The notes under the pieces: model-generated | The model's database searches: none | Told to the model about the DNA's origin: nothing | The model's input: the letters and a program-made list of their open reading frames with translations, nothing else | Program-made: the position numbers and the translations under genes | Shown: positions 28,104 through 37,893 of the stretch, in pieces | Position numbering within the stretch: position 1 is the first letter of the stretch | How the letters are laid out: every line of letters starts with the position of its first letter | NCBI RefSeq assembly: GCF_028867705.1 | Contig: NZ_CP066171.1 | Span: 1,302,001-1,366,000, forward strand | Direction of reading: 5' to 3' | DNA length: 64,000 nucleotides | Origin: Thermoleophilum album | GTDB lineage: Bacteria; Actinomycetota; Thermoleophilia; Solirubrobacterales; Thermoleophilaceae

Positions 28104-29960
28104 TCAGGCGCTCGCGGCGCTGCGCCGCCGCGCTCGACGTCCGCCTCGCCGCGTCGCTCCGCCGTCCGCAGGGTCGCTGTCGCTGCTCGCGCCGCCCTCT
28201 GCGACGAGCGTCGCCTCCGCCGAAGAGCGGCCCACCCGCTCGATCCGCACCAGCACCTTCTGGCCGACGAGGCCGGCAGCGCCGCGTACAGCCACCACAT
28301 AGCCGTCGAGCTTGGCTACAGCGTCGTCCTCGTTGTACATGTGCGGCTCGACCAGCTCGACGAACACCTCGTCGCCCTCGCGGAACGGCAGCGCCCGCTC
28401 GGCGATCTCGTCGAGCGTCCCCTCGGCCACGACCTCCATGTGGTCGATCGGCAGCGCTTCCGTGCCCTCGAAGTGGAAACGCTTCCCGGTTTCGGTCTCG
28501 ATCTCGTCGATCCAGTGGTCGGGCGAACGGGTGAGCAGCGCCGAGACGCGCGGGTGCATACGCACCAACAACGCCTCCGCACCAGGGTGAGCGAACGCGG
28601 TCTCGCGCAGCCAGCGGGCAGCCTGCAGCGCCACCGTCTCCTCGCTCAGCACCACCCCCTCGCCGGCACAGGTAGGACACGGCTTGGTGAGGATCCCGCG
28701 CACACCTTCGGTGACGTTCTGGCGCGTCATCTCGACCAGCCCGAGCGGCGAGACCTCGACGACATAGGTCTTCGTGCGGTCGCGCTCAAGCGCCTCGCGC
28801 AGGCGCCGCAGCACCGCGTCGCGGTTGCGCGCGCGAGCCATGTCAATGAAGTCGATGACGATGATCCCGCCGATGTCGCGTAGCCGCAGCTGGCGGACGA
28901 TCTCTTCGGCCGCTTCGAGGTTGGTCTTGGTGATCGTGTCCTCGAGGCGCGCGCCCTTGCCACGGCCGGTGAACGACCCGGAGTTGACGTCGATCACGGT
29001 CATCGCCTCGGCGTAATCGAACACGAGATAACCGCCCGACGGCAGGTCGACGCGCCGCTCGAGGGTCGAGCGCAAGGCGCGCTCGACCCCGAAGCGCTCG
29101 AAGAGCGGTGGTTCGCCGCTGTCGAGCTCGACGCGGTCGACAAGATCAGGCGCCGTGCGGCTAAGGAAGCTGACAAGCCGCTCGTGTGCCTTCTGGTCGT
29201 CGACCAGCGCGCGCTCGAACTCGCTCGAGAAGATGTCGCGCACGACGCGGACCGGAAGATCGGCCTCCTGGAAAACCAGCGCCGGCGCATCGGCGCGCTC
29301 GGCACGTTCGCGCAGGATGTCGTAGAGCATCCGCAAGTAGAGGATCTCGCGTTCGAAGTCGCCGCGCTCCGTTCCCTGGGCGGCCGTGCGGACGATCCAT
29401 CCGCCCTCCGGCAGGTCGATCTTCTGCAGCTCGCGGCGCAGACGGGCGCGCTCTTGGTCGTCGAGCCGGCGCGAGACGCCGATCCCTTCGCCCTGCGGAA
29501 CGTAGACGAGGTAGCGCCCGGCTATCGACAGCTGCATCGACAGCCGCGGCCCTTTTGTCTTCAGCGGATCCTTGACGACCTGCACGAGGATCTCCTGCCC
29601 GTGACGAAGCAGCTCCGAGATCCTCTTGCCCTTGCCGGAGCGTCCGCGCCGCGCGACCTCGACGCCCGGCAGAACGATGTCGTCGGAGTGCAAAAAGCCG
29701 TTCTTCTCGAGCCCGATGTCGACGAACGCCGCCTCGAGCCCGGGCAGGACGTTGTCGACGCGGCCTTTGTAGATGTTGCCGACGATCGAGCGCGCGCCGC
29801 GCCGCTCGACGTAGATCTCGGCGACGCGCCAGTCGGCGGGCTGCCTGCTACGGGCGGAGCGCGAACGCGAGCGTCCTCGACCGCCGACGCTGCCCTCGGC
29901 CTCGAGAATCGCCACCCGCGTTTCGCCGCGGTCGACCGCAACGAGTACCTGCTTTCTCAA
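28104..29960 (-). CDS. Ribonuclease E/G family endoribonuclease
   Basis: Single-strand-specific endonuclease for rRNA processing and mRNA decay. TTG at 29960 has a GAGGA ribosome-binding site. The 618-residue protein holds an S1 domain (NIYKGRVDNVLPGLEAAFVD and on), a catalytic DNase I-like core with metal-binding Asp residues in VIDVNSGSFTG and IIVIDFIDMARARNRDAVL, and a Zn-link CPTCAGEG that holds the dimer interface. An Arg/Ser-rich loop (about 28-42) and a short basic tail flank the core. The long scaffold of E. coli RNase E is absent, so RNase G-like is the closer label. It follows rodA on the same strand. Confidence 0.93.
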   Translation of the reverse strand: MRKQVLVAVDRGETRVAILEAEGSVGGRGRSRSRSARSRQPADWRVAEIYVERRGARSIVGNIYKGRVDNVLPGLEAAFVDIGLEKNGFLHSDDIVLPGVEVARRGRSGKGKRISELLRHGQEILVQVVKDPLKTKGPRLSMQLSIAGRYLVYVPQGEGIGVSRRLDDQERARLRRELQKIDLPEGGWIVRTAAQGTERGDFEREILYLRMLYDILRERAERADAPALVFQEADLPVRVVRDIFSSEFERALVDDQKAHERLVSFLSRTAPDLVDRVELDSGEPPLFERFGVERALRSTLERRVDLPSGGYLVFDYAEAMTVIDVNSGSFTGRGKGARLEDTITKTNLEAAEEIVRQLRLRDIGGIIVIDFIDMARARNRDAVLRRLREALERDRTKTYVVEVSPLGLVEMTRQNVTEGVRGILTKPCPTCAGEGVVLSEETVALQAARWLRETAFAHPGAEALLVRMHPRVSALLTRSPDHWIDEIETETGKRFHFEGTEALPIDHMEVVAEGTLDEIAERALPFREGDEVFVELVEPHMYNEDDAVAKLDGYVVAVRGAAGLVGQKVLVRIERVGRSSAEATLVAEGGASSDSDPADGGATRRGGRRARRRSAASA

Positions 29961-29996
29961 GTTTCCGTCCTCTCGTGTCGAAGGTCCGTCCTTGCA

Positions 29997-31178
29997 TCAC
30001 GCGACCGCCTTCGCCAACGAGAGCTCGCGGGACCTAGCGTGGATCGACTGCAAAAGCCCTAGCGCCAAGAGCGTGACGATCACCGAAGAACCGCCGTAGC
30101 TGAGGAGCGGCAGCGGCACGCCGGTGATCGGCGCGAGGCCGATCGTCATGCCCACGTTCACGAAGACTTGGAACATGAGCATCGCGGTCACTCCGGCCGC
30201 CAGCAGCGCCCCGAAGAGGTTCTTCGCCAGCGTCACCACTCTCAGCGCCCGCCAGATCAGGAGCGCGTAGAGACTGAGCACTAACGCCGCCCCGACGAAA
30301 CCGAAGACCTCGCCGACCACCGCGAAGATGAAGTCGGTGTGGTGTTCGGGTAGGAAGTTGAGCTTCGTCTGTGTCGCCTCGCTGCCACGGCCGGTCTTCC
30401 CGCCGGCACCGATCGCTGTGAGCGACTGGTTTACCTGGTAGCCCTCTTCGCGCGGGTCGGCGGTCGGGTGAAGGAACGCCGTGAGGCGGTCGCGCTGGTA
30501 GGGCTTGAGCACCTCGACCCCGACCGCCGGGGCGACCACGAGCGCAAAAACGGCTGCGCTCACCCCCACGGCAGCTAGCGCCGCCAGATGGCTCCAGCGC
30601 GTTCCAGCGACGAAAAGGACGGCACCGGTAATGGCGAGATAGACGAGACCCGTTCCCAGATCGGGCTGGGCTACGACGAGGGTCGCCGGCCCCAAGCCGA
30701 GGAGCGTGACCTTCACCGTGGTCTGCCGCTCGTGCAGCTGCCGGATCCTGTCGACGACGAAGCCGGCGAGAGCGACCACGAGCAACAGCTTGCCCAGCTC
30801 CGAGGGTTGAAAGTTGAAGAACGGCAGTTCGATCCAGCGCCGAGACCCGCGCGCCGCCGACCCGATCGCGAACACCGCGACGATCGAGCCGATCATCCCG
30901 AGGTAGATAGCGTTGCGGTACTCGCGCAGGCGCGAGTAGTCGATCCGCGAGACCGCCAGCATCAGGACCAGCCCGACGACGCCGTAGGCGAGCTGGCGCC
31001 ACACGTAGTAGTAGGGCTGCCCCGGGATGTCGCCCGTCGTCGCCTCGAGCAGCACGACGATGCTCGCGGCGAGCAAACCCACCGTCGCGACGAGCATGAG
31101 CGGGTCGACGCCGGCCAGCAGCCGCGTGGGCTGCCAAACCGTCCCGCGAGGTCTCGTTGCTACCGAAGACGCGTACAT
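29997..31178 (-). CDS. rodA: Peptidoglycan glycosyltransferase RodA
   Basis: SEDS-family polymerase of lipid II for cell elongation. The 393 residues span about ten transmembrane helices. SEDS signatures include GSAARGSRRWIELPFFNFQP, QPDLGTGLVYLAI, LNFLPEHHTDFIFAVVGEVF and GVPLPLLSYGGSSVIVTL. It lies downstream of its cognate class B penicillin-binding protein and mreBCD. A 139-nt gap to mrdA, in which I see no gene, separates the two. Start ATG at 31178. Confidence 0.95.
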   Translation of the reverse strand: MYASSVATRPRGTVWQPTRLLAGVDPLMLVATVGLLAASIVVLLEATTGDIPGQPYYYVWRQLAYGVVGLVLMLAVSRIDYSRLREYRNAIYLGMIGSIVAVFAIGSAARGSRRWIELPFFNFQPSELGKLLLVVALAGFVVDRIRQLHERQTTVKVTLLGLGPATLVVAQPDLGTGLVYLAITGAVLFVAGTRWSHLAALAAVGVSAAVFALVVAPAVGVEVLKPYQRDRLTAFLHPTADPREEGYQVNQSLTAIGAGGKTGRGSEATQTKLNFLPEHHTDFIFAVVGEVFGFVGAALVLSLYALLIWRALRVVTLAKNLFGALLAAGVTAMLMFQVFVNVGMTIGLAPITGVPLPLLSYGGSSVIVTLLALGLLQSIHARSRELSLAKAVA

Positions 31179-31317
31179 CGCGTTGGTGCGACCCTAGCCT
31201 GCCCGGTGACGGGACGCTCTCCCCGCCAGCCGCGCCCACAGGCCGCCAGGTTCAAGTGTGTCACCTTCCGGCCGGCGCCGCGTCGGCGGCCGTGCTGCGG
31301 TTTCGGCACGATGCCCG

Positions 31318-33180
31318 TCAGTCGGGGGCGCTCCCGGACGGCGCGCGATCGTTGCGCACATCGAAGAGCGCAGCGAGGATGCGACGGGCCATCGGCGCAG
31401 CCGTCTCGGCACCGAAGCCGCCCGCTTCGTCGGTGACAACGACGACGTAACGGATCGCGGGGTACGGAGCGAGTCCGACGAACCACGACTGGTCGGCGCG
31501 GCCGGCGCCCTTTTCGGCGGTACCTGTCTTGCCGGCCACGGGAATCGGAAACCCCTGGAAGACGGGAGTAGCGGTACCGCCGGGCGCCGATGTCGCTCCG
31601 CGCAAACCGTCGAGGATCGCCTGTCGCGTGACCTGCGACATACGCACACTCCGCGCCGGCGGCGCTTGCAAGCTTTGGATGGGACGGCCGGACGCATCCT
31701 CGACACGCAAACCAATGCGCGGAACCACCACCCGACCGCCATTGGCGATCGCCGCGTAGGCGACTGCGAGCTGCACTGGGTCGGCGCGCAGGTCGCCCTG
31801 CCCAACGGCGAGGTTGACGTTGTCACCGACCGTCCACGGGCGATCGGTCAACCTCCGCTTGAACAGCCGGTTCCGCCACGCCGGCGAAGGCACGAGCCCC
31901 TCCCACTCGCCCGGCAGGTCGATGCCCGTGCGCCGCCCGAAGCCGAGCGCGTGCGCCCACCGCTGTAGCTGAGTGCCGCGGGCGTTGAGGTCGGCGCCGA
32001 GCCGGTAGAAGAAAACGTCGCTCGACACCGTCAGTGCGCGGCGCACATCGACCGCCCCGTGGGCCTTGCCGCCGGCGTTGCGAAACGTGATGCCGGAGAT
32101 CGTGATCGAACCAGGGTCGTAGATCACCGAACCGGGAGTGATGAGCCCGGTCTCGAGCGCCGCCGCAGCGGTGACGACCTTGAACGTCGAGCCGGTCGGG
32201 TAGCCACTCTGGATCGCGCGGTTGAGAAGCGGTGCGCCGTTCAGCGGGTCGGTGAGCCGGCGGTAGTCGGAGGCGCGCACAATCTTGGCGAAGATGCTCG
32301 GGTCGAACGAGGGCTGCGAGCCGAGGGCGATCACCTCGCCCGTGCGCACGTCCATCACCACGAACGCGCCACGCCCCGTACCCGATGCCAGCGCTGCCTG
32401 GCCGGCACGCTGGACGTCGAGGTCGATCGACAGGCGCAGGTTGCGACCCTGGATCGGTCGCCGCACCGAGAGCTCGCCTTTGAAGCGACCGCGAGCGTCG
32501 ACCTGCACACGGTTGGCTCCGTTGCGCCCGCGCAGGAAGCGGTCGTACTCGTACTCGATGCCGCTCTGGCCGACCCGATCGCCCATCGCGACACCGCGGT
32601 AGCGGTCCTGGCGGAGCTGCTCGGCGGTGACCTCGCCGACCGTCCCGAAGAGGTGCGCGCCGATCTCGCGGTACGGGTAGGAGCGTAAGAACACGCGTTC
32701 CACGGTCACCCCGGGCAGGCGGTCCTGGTGCTCGAGAACGTAGGCGACGACCGGGAGCGAGACGTCCTGCCGCACGGTCGCCGCCGCGAACGGCATCGCC
32801 TTGAACTGGCGCTCCACCGAGCGTTCGATCCGCCGGGGCGACACTCCGAGGATCCGCCCCAGACGGCGGAAGACCTCCTGGCGGCGGGCGCGGTCGCGCG
32901 GCAGCTTGTCGGGCGTCACTTCCAGCGCCAGGCTCGGGCGGTTGGCGACGAGCACGCGCCCGTTGCGGTCGAGGATCTCGCCGCGTGGCGCCTGCACCCG
33001 GATCTCGCGCACGCGGTTGTTGTTCGCCTCCTGCAGGTAGCGATCGCCCGAGAGGACCTGCAGGTACCAGAGGCGGAAGAAGATCACCGCGAAACCGACG
33101 AGCGCGACGAAGCCGAGGACGGCGATCCGCACCGCGAGCTGCGGCGTGAGCCCGGGCCGCCTGTCAGTTTCGAGGTACAC
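31318..33180 (-). CDS. mrdA: Penicillin-binding protein 2, elongasome transpeptidase
   Basis: Class B PBP partner of RodA, 620 residues from GTG. One N-terminal transmembrane anchor (about 20-45) precedes the PBP dimerisation domain. The transpeptidase domain has all three motifs: STFK (in SGYPTGSTFKVV), SSD in TVSSDVFFYRLG, where the Asp variant fits PBP2 family members, and KTGTAEKG. It ends with DQSWFVGLAPY and a short tail. Five bases separate it from mreD. Expected to act outside the membrane in lateral wall growth. Confidence 0.95.
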   Translation of the reverse strand: MYLETDRRPGLTPQLAVRIAVLGFVALVGFAVIFFRLWYLQVLSGDRYLQEANNNRVREIRVQAPRGEILDRNGRVLVANRPSLALEVTPDKLPRDRARRQEVFRRLGRILGVSPRRIERSVERQFKAMPFAAATVRQDVSLPVVAYVLEHQDRLPGVTVERVFLRSYPYREIGAHLFGTVGEVTAEQLRQDRYRGVAMGDRVGQSGIEYEYDRFLRGRNGANRVQVDARGRFKGELSVRRPIQGRNLRLSIDLDVQRAGQAALASGTGRGAFVVMDVRTGEVIALGSQPSFDPSIFAKIVRASDYRRLTDPLNGAPLLNRAIQSGYPTGSTFKVVTAAAALETGLITPGSVIYDPGSITISGITFRNAGGKAHGAVDVRRALTVSSDVFFYRLGADLNARGTQLQRWAHALGFGRRTGIDLPGEWEGLVPSPAWRNRLFKRRLTDRPWTVGDNVNLAVGQGDLRADPVQLAVAYAAIANGGRVVVPRIGLRVEDASGRPIQSLQAPPARSVRMSQVTRQAILDGLRGATSAPGGTATPVFQGFPIPVAGKTGTAEKGAGRADQSWFVGLAPYPAIRYVVVVTDEAGGFGAETAAPMARRILAALFDVRNDRAPSGSAPD

Positions 33181-33185
33181 GGCGC

Positions 33186-33767
33186 TCAGATGTCGAGACC
33201 GCGCAGACCGACCGGGCCCGTGCGCCGGATCTCGCGCCGGCGTCGTCGCTCGAGGGGATCTACAGCCAGCACTGGCCGCAGCACCTTGCGCACGAGCGCG
33301 AACAGCGGCAGACCCGCGGCAGCGCCGAGCAGCGCCCCGGCGACGAGGTCGCGCGCTAGCAGCCAGCTGACGCGCGCGACGTCACCGGGATCGAGCAGGA
33401 AAGAAACCGCAGTGAAGCCGGCACCGTACGCGAACACCGCCGCGGCCCCGAGCGGTAGGGCGACAAGTGTGTTCCCCGGATCGCGCAGCTCGCGCCAACG
33501 GCCGACGGCGAAACCGAGCAGGGTCAACACGAGCGACGAAACCCCCGCCGTAGCGCCGCTCAGGAAATCGAGGAAGGCGCCGCTGGCGAACCCGGCGGCT
33601 GCTCCGCCCACCGGCCCGGCGAAGAATCCACAAGCCGCGACGGTCACCGGCACGATGTTGAGCTCGGCGCCAAACAGGCCCACCTGGCTTGCGACCGTAA
33701 GCTGCACCACGACCGTCACCGCGGCGAGACCGGTCACGATCGCTGTCGAGCGCCAACCGAGCTCCAT
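33186..33767 (-). CDS. mreD: Rod shape-determining protein MreD
   Basis: Integral membrane elongasome protein of 193 residues with about five hydrophobic segments and an Arg-rich C-terminal tail (DPLERRRRREIRRTG). Family assignment rests on the membrane topology and on its position between mreC (4 nt away) and mrdA. Sequence conservation in MreD is low, so context carries much of the weight. Confidence 0.88.
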   Translation of the reverse strand: MELGWRSTAIVTGLAAVTVVVQLTVASQVGLFGAELNIVPVTVAACGFFAGPVGGAAAGFASGAFLDFLSGATAGVSSLVLTLLGFAVGRWRELRDPGNTLVALPLGAAAVFAYGAGFTAVSFLLDPGDVARVSWLLARDLVAGALLGAAAGLPLFALVRKVLRPVLAVDPLERRRRREIRRTGPVGLRGLDI

Positions 33768-33771
33768 GGTT

Positions 33772-34674
33772 TCAGGGCTGCGCCAGACTGGCGAGACTCG
33801 CGTCCACGGACGGACGGCGCGTCAGCACCTGCACGATGTCGAGCTGCTCGAGATCGGCGAAAGGCCGCAGGTGAACGCGCTGGTAGAGCTCGACCTCCTC
33901 GGGATCGACGTGGACGACGCGCCCGATCGGAATGCCGCGGGGAAATACCGAGGCCAGCCCCCCGGCGTCGAAACCCGAGGTGATCACGACCGAGTTCGGC
34001 TTGACGCGCCGGCGGTCCTGGATGAAGTCGAGCACGAGGTCGCGCGGATCGCCGACCGACGGACGAACGACACCGTTGGCCCCGTCCGGCATCACCTGAG
34101 CGGCGACAGCGCTTGCCGCGTCGGTGATGAGACGCACGCGCGCCGTGTGGCTCGACACCGAGCTCACGCGCCCCACCAAACCGCCGGCGGCGATCACCGG
34201 CTGGTCGATCCGGACACCGTCGCTCGCGCCCCGATCGATCGTCACCGCCGAGTACCACACCGTCGGCGAACGCGCGATCACGCGTGCGGTGAGCGGACGG
34301 GTACCGGCCGGAAAACCAGCGCTCGCGGTCAGGCGTGAGAGCCCGGCTAGCTCGCGGCTGTCGTGCACGCGCACCTGGGCGGCTGCTAGCTCCTGGCGCA
34401 AGCGCGCGACCTCGGCGCGCAGACGCGCGTTCTCGCTTTTCGCTCGCAGGCTGTCTCGCACCCAGCTGGTGAGATCGTCGACCGGCTTGAGCGCTCGCGA
34501 GAGCCCGCGCTCGAGCGGACCGAACAGCTCTTGTGTGCCGCGCGCCAAAACGGAGACGACGCCGCCGGCGGGGTTTCCCACCGACAGGCTGACGAGCACC
34601 AGCGACGCGACGACGAACGCCGCCAGAGCTAGCCGCCGGCGGCGGACGCTTCTGCGGTCGAACACCCGCGCCAC
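33772..34674 (-). CDS. mreC: Rod shape-determining protein MreC
   Basis: Bitopic elongasome scaffold of 300 residues from GTG. It has a short cytoplasmic basic tail, one transmembrane helix (about 15-35), a periplasm-side coiled coil (AKSENARLRAEVARLRQELA), and two beta-barrel domains containing NPAGGVV-type and GLVGRVSSVSSHTARVRLI motifs. It lies 15 nt after mreB and 4 nt before mreD. Confidence 0.93.
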   Translation of the reverse strand: MARVFDRRSVRRRRLALAAFVVASLVLVSLSVGNPAGGVVSVLARGTQELFGPLERGLSRALKPVDDLTSWVRDSLRAKSENARLRAEVARLRQELAAAQVRVHDSRELAGLSRLTASAGFPAGTRPLTARVIARSPTVWYSAVTIDRGASDGVRIDQPVIAAGGLVGRVSSVSSHTARVRLITDAASAVAAQVMPDGANGVVRPSVGDPRDLVLDFIQDRRRVKPNSVVITSGFDAGGLASVFPRGIPIGRVVHVDPEEVELYQRVHLRPFADLEQLDIVQVLTRRPSVDASLASLAQP

Positions 34675-34689
34675 CCCCGGGCGCGCACG

Positions 34690-35760
<1,071 letters not shown>

Positions 35761-35865
35761 CTAGAGTGCCGGCGGCACCCCCGATGTGGCGCGAGCGGGC
35801 GTCACGTGTGAAATGCCACAAGCCCGCACGCGCCCAACGGAGTACGCGGGACGCCGGCGCGCCTC

Positions 35866-35871
35866 AGTGTA
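35866..35871 (-). promoter_or_regulatory. Possible -10 (TACACT) upstream of mreB
   Basis: GCTACACT on the minus strand, about 130 bases before the mreB start, in the 155-nt gap between maf and mreB. This is the only sizeable non-coding space before the shape operon. A -35 is not evident. Confidence 0.3.
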
Positions 35872-35891
35872 GCGACCGCTTCTCGAGGCTC

Positions 35892-36494
35892 CTAGCCGTG
35901 ACCGTGCCCTTGCAGCGGCGCGAGCGGCTCGCAGTGCACGAGCCCCGGCCAGAGCTCGAGGAGGGCGGCGACCGGCAGACCGACTACCGCCGTCGGGTCG
36001 CCCTCGACGCGCTCCACGAGCGCCATTCCGCGCAGCTGGATCGCGTACCCGCCGGCGCGGCCGCGCCACTCGCCGCTCGCCACGTACCAGTCGATGTCGC
36101 GAGCACCGAGCTTGCGGAAAGCGACACGTGCACTGCGCTCGGCGATGCGCTCCTCGCCGTCCGGCGTACGCAAACAGATGGCGCTAGTCACCGTGTGCGT
36201 GCGACCGGCCAGGCGCGCGAGGAAGGAACGCGCCTCGCCGGCGTCGTTCGGCTCGCCGAGAACCGCCCCGTCGAGCGCGACGACGGTGTCAGCGCCGAGC
36301 ACGGGTAGATCGGCGCGCACGGCGCGCGCTTTGCGACACGCGTTTGCGATTGCCACCGCCCGCGGCTCTCCGCGCTGCTCCTCCCCGACCTCTGTGCGCT
36401 CGACGACGAAGGGAACGCCCAGCAGCTCGAGGATCCGCCGGCGTTGCGGCGAGCGCGAAGCTAGAACGAAAAGCGGGTGGCTCTCCCCGCTCAA
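35892..36494 (-). CDS. Maf-like nucleoside triphosphate pyrophosphatase
   Basis: House-cleaning nucleotide pyrophosphatase of 200 residues from TTG. Maf motifs: [39 protein letters not shown], a central [12 protein letters not shown], and [18 protein letters not shown]. Substrate (dTTP/UTP or m7GTP type) cannot be resolved. Its TTG overlaps the ndk stop by 4 nt, so the two nucleotide-metabolism genes are coupled. Confidence 0.92.
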   Translation of the reverse strand: MSGESHPLFVLASRSPQRRRILELLGVPFVVERTEVGEEQRGEPRAVAIANACRKARAVRADLPVLGADTVVALDGAVLGEPNDAGEARSFLARLAGRTHTVTSAICLRTPDGEERIAERSARVAFRKLGARDIDWYVASGEWRGRAGGYAIQLRGMALVERVEGDPTAVVGLPVAALLELWPGLVHCEPLAPLQGHGHG

Positions 36495-36913
36495 GCCACC
36501 GCGCTGCCGACCAGCTCGGGGAAGAAGATCGCGACCTCGCGCTCCGCCGACTGCGGCGAGTCGGAGCCGTGGACCATGTTGTTCTGGACCGACAGCGCGA
36601 AGTCGCCACGGATCGATCCCGGGGCGGCCGCGAGGGGATCGGTGGCACCGATCACCTGCCGCGCAGCCTCGACGGCGCGCTCGCCCTCGAGCACCATCGC
36701 AACGAGCGGGCCGCTCGTGATGAAGTCGACGAGTTCGCCGAAGAACGGCTTCTCGCGGTGCTCGGCGTAGTGGCGCTCGGCGGTCTCGCGGTCGAGCTGC
36801 ATCGACTTCAGCGCGACGATCCGCAGTCCTTTGCGCTCGAAGCGGGCGATGATCTCGCCGGTGAGACCGCGCGCGAAAGCGTCGGGCTTGACGAGGATCA
36901 GCGTGCGTTCCAA
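36491..36913 (-). CDS. ndk: Nucleoside diphosphate kinase
   Basis: Transfers gamma-phosphate between NTPs and NDPs through a phospho-histidine. The 140-residue protein starts at TTG after a GGAG-type ribosome-binding site and begins (M)[20 protein letters not shown]. The catalytic His is in [20 protein letters not shown]. Standard length. It is coupled to maf. Confidence 0.97.
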   Translation of the reverse strand: MERTLILVKPDAFARGLTGEIIARFERKGLRIVALKSMQLDRETAERHYAEHREKPFFGELVDFITSGPLVAMVLEGERAVEAARQVIGATDPLAAAPGSIRGDFALSVQNNMVHGSDSPQSAEREVAIFFPELVGSAVA

Positions 36914-36968
36914 AGCTCTCTTCTCCTCTCCTTTCGAACGGTTGACCGTCGCGTAGTTCTAGCGTCTC

Positions 36969-36993
36969 GCCGGTCGCCGAGTAGGCGACCGGC
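36969..36993 (-). terminator. Hairpin between the zinc-ribbon gene and ndk
   Basis: GCCGGTCGCC, loop GAGTA, GGCGACCGGC: a perfect 10-bp stem 30 bases after the stop of the zinc-ribbon membrane protein. No U tract follows, but the stem is strong and well placed for termination before ndk. Confidence 0.55.
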
Positions 36994-37022
36994 CCCAGCC
37001 GCTGGCCGGAGGCAGGAGTGAG

Positions 37023-37622
37023 CTAGAGGCCCGCCGTGCCGCCCGGCGGGCCGAGAGGAGCCGCGCTCGAGCGCTCGGTACCGCCCTCGACAGCGCGCGC
37101 GTCGCCTCCCCGCTGCAGACGCGCAGCCGCGGTGCGCTGACCACGTCGCCGGGACGGCGCGGCGACCGCCCCGCCGACGCCGAGATCGGCCTCGCAGTAG
37201 GGACAGATCTGCCAGCGCGGGTCGAGCGGCCGCCGGCAAGACGGACAGGGGTCGCGAAGCTTGGCAAGGCAGTGCGGACAGCGCAGGAAAGCACGCTCGA
37301 TGTCGGCGCCACAGTTGCTGCAGCGCAGCTGCGCGAGCGCCCGCAAGCGAGCCTCGGCAGCCGCCACTTCGACTTCGCGCTCGTGGCGGTCGAGGAGTGT
37401 TTCCGGCGGGCGCACGATCGCGTAGACGACGGTGCCGATGAACGGAAACAGCGACGCGCCGACCGCACAGGCGACGAGCACCGGGTCGTCGATGCGGCGA
37501 CGGGCGTCGGCGTACGTCCACCACACGAGCGACAGCCAGATCGCCACGAGCGCTATCAGCAAGAGCCACAGGACCATGTTCAATGGGTCGTTCTGAACGC
37601 CGAGGACAGCCGGTACCGACAT
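37023..37622 (-). CDS. Membrane protein with double zinc ribbon
   Basis: A 199-residue protein with two N-terminal transmembrane helices (about 15-35 and 48-70), then a helical stretch and four CxxC knuckles (101-104, 115-118, 126-129, 140-143) forming two zinc ribbons on the cytoplasmic side. A disordered Arg/Ala/Gly tail follows. I know of no assigned role. It lies downstream of folC and a very small membrane protein. Confidence 0.8.
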   Translation of the reverse strand: MSVPAVLGVQNDPLNMVLWLLLIALVAIWLSLVWWTYADARRRIDDPVLVACAVGASLFPFIGTVVYAIVRPPETLLDRHEREVEVAAAEARLRALAQLRCSNCGADIERAFLRCPHCLAKLRDPCPSCRRPLDPRWQICPYCEADLGVGGAVAAPSRRRGQRTAAARLQRGGDARAVEGGTERSSAAPLGPPGGTAGL

Positions 37623-37740
37623 CGGCTAAGGCGAGCGTACCACCGCTTCGCGCCCGCGCTGTTCCCTGGCAAAGGAGCGACCGCCCCCACGGCACTCGCC
37701 GCCGGTGACGGTCCAAGCGACCTTCGCCTGGCGGCGCGCA

Positions 37741-37857
37741 TCACAGGAGCAACCGTCCGAGCGCGTAGCCGATCGCGAAAAAAACGAGGATGACCGCGGC
37801 CACCACCAAGGCGACCAAGCCGACCATCTGCACAACGGATGGCCCCTCGCGGTTCAT
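37741..37857 (-). CDS. Very small single-pass membrane protein
   Basis: A 38-codon frame starting ATG at 37857: MNREGPSVVQMV, then one hydrophobic helix (GLVALVVAAVILVFFAIGYA), then LGRLLL and TGA. A short polar head, a clean 20-residue helix and an Arg near the end are hallmarks of a real micro-membrane protein. It sits in the otherwise empty gap between folC and the zinc-ribbon gene on the same strand. Function unknown. Confidence 0.6.
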   Translation of the reverse strand: MNREGPSVVQMVGLVALVVAAVILVFFAIGYALGRLLL

Positions 37858-37893
37858 CGCTCGCACAGTAACGCGGGCGGCGCGACGATGCGG

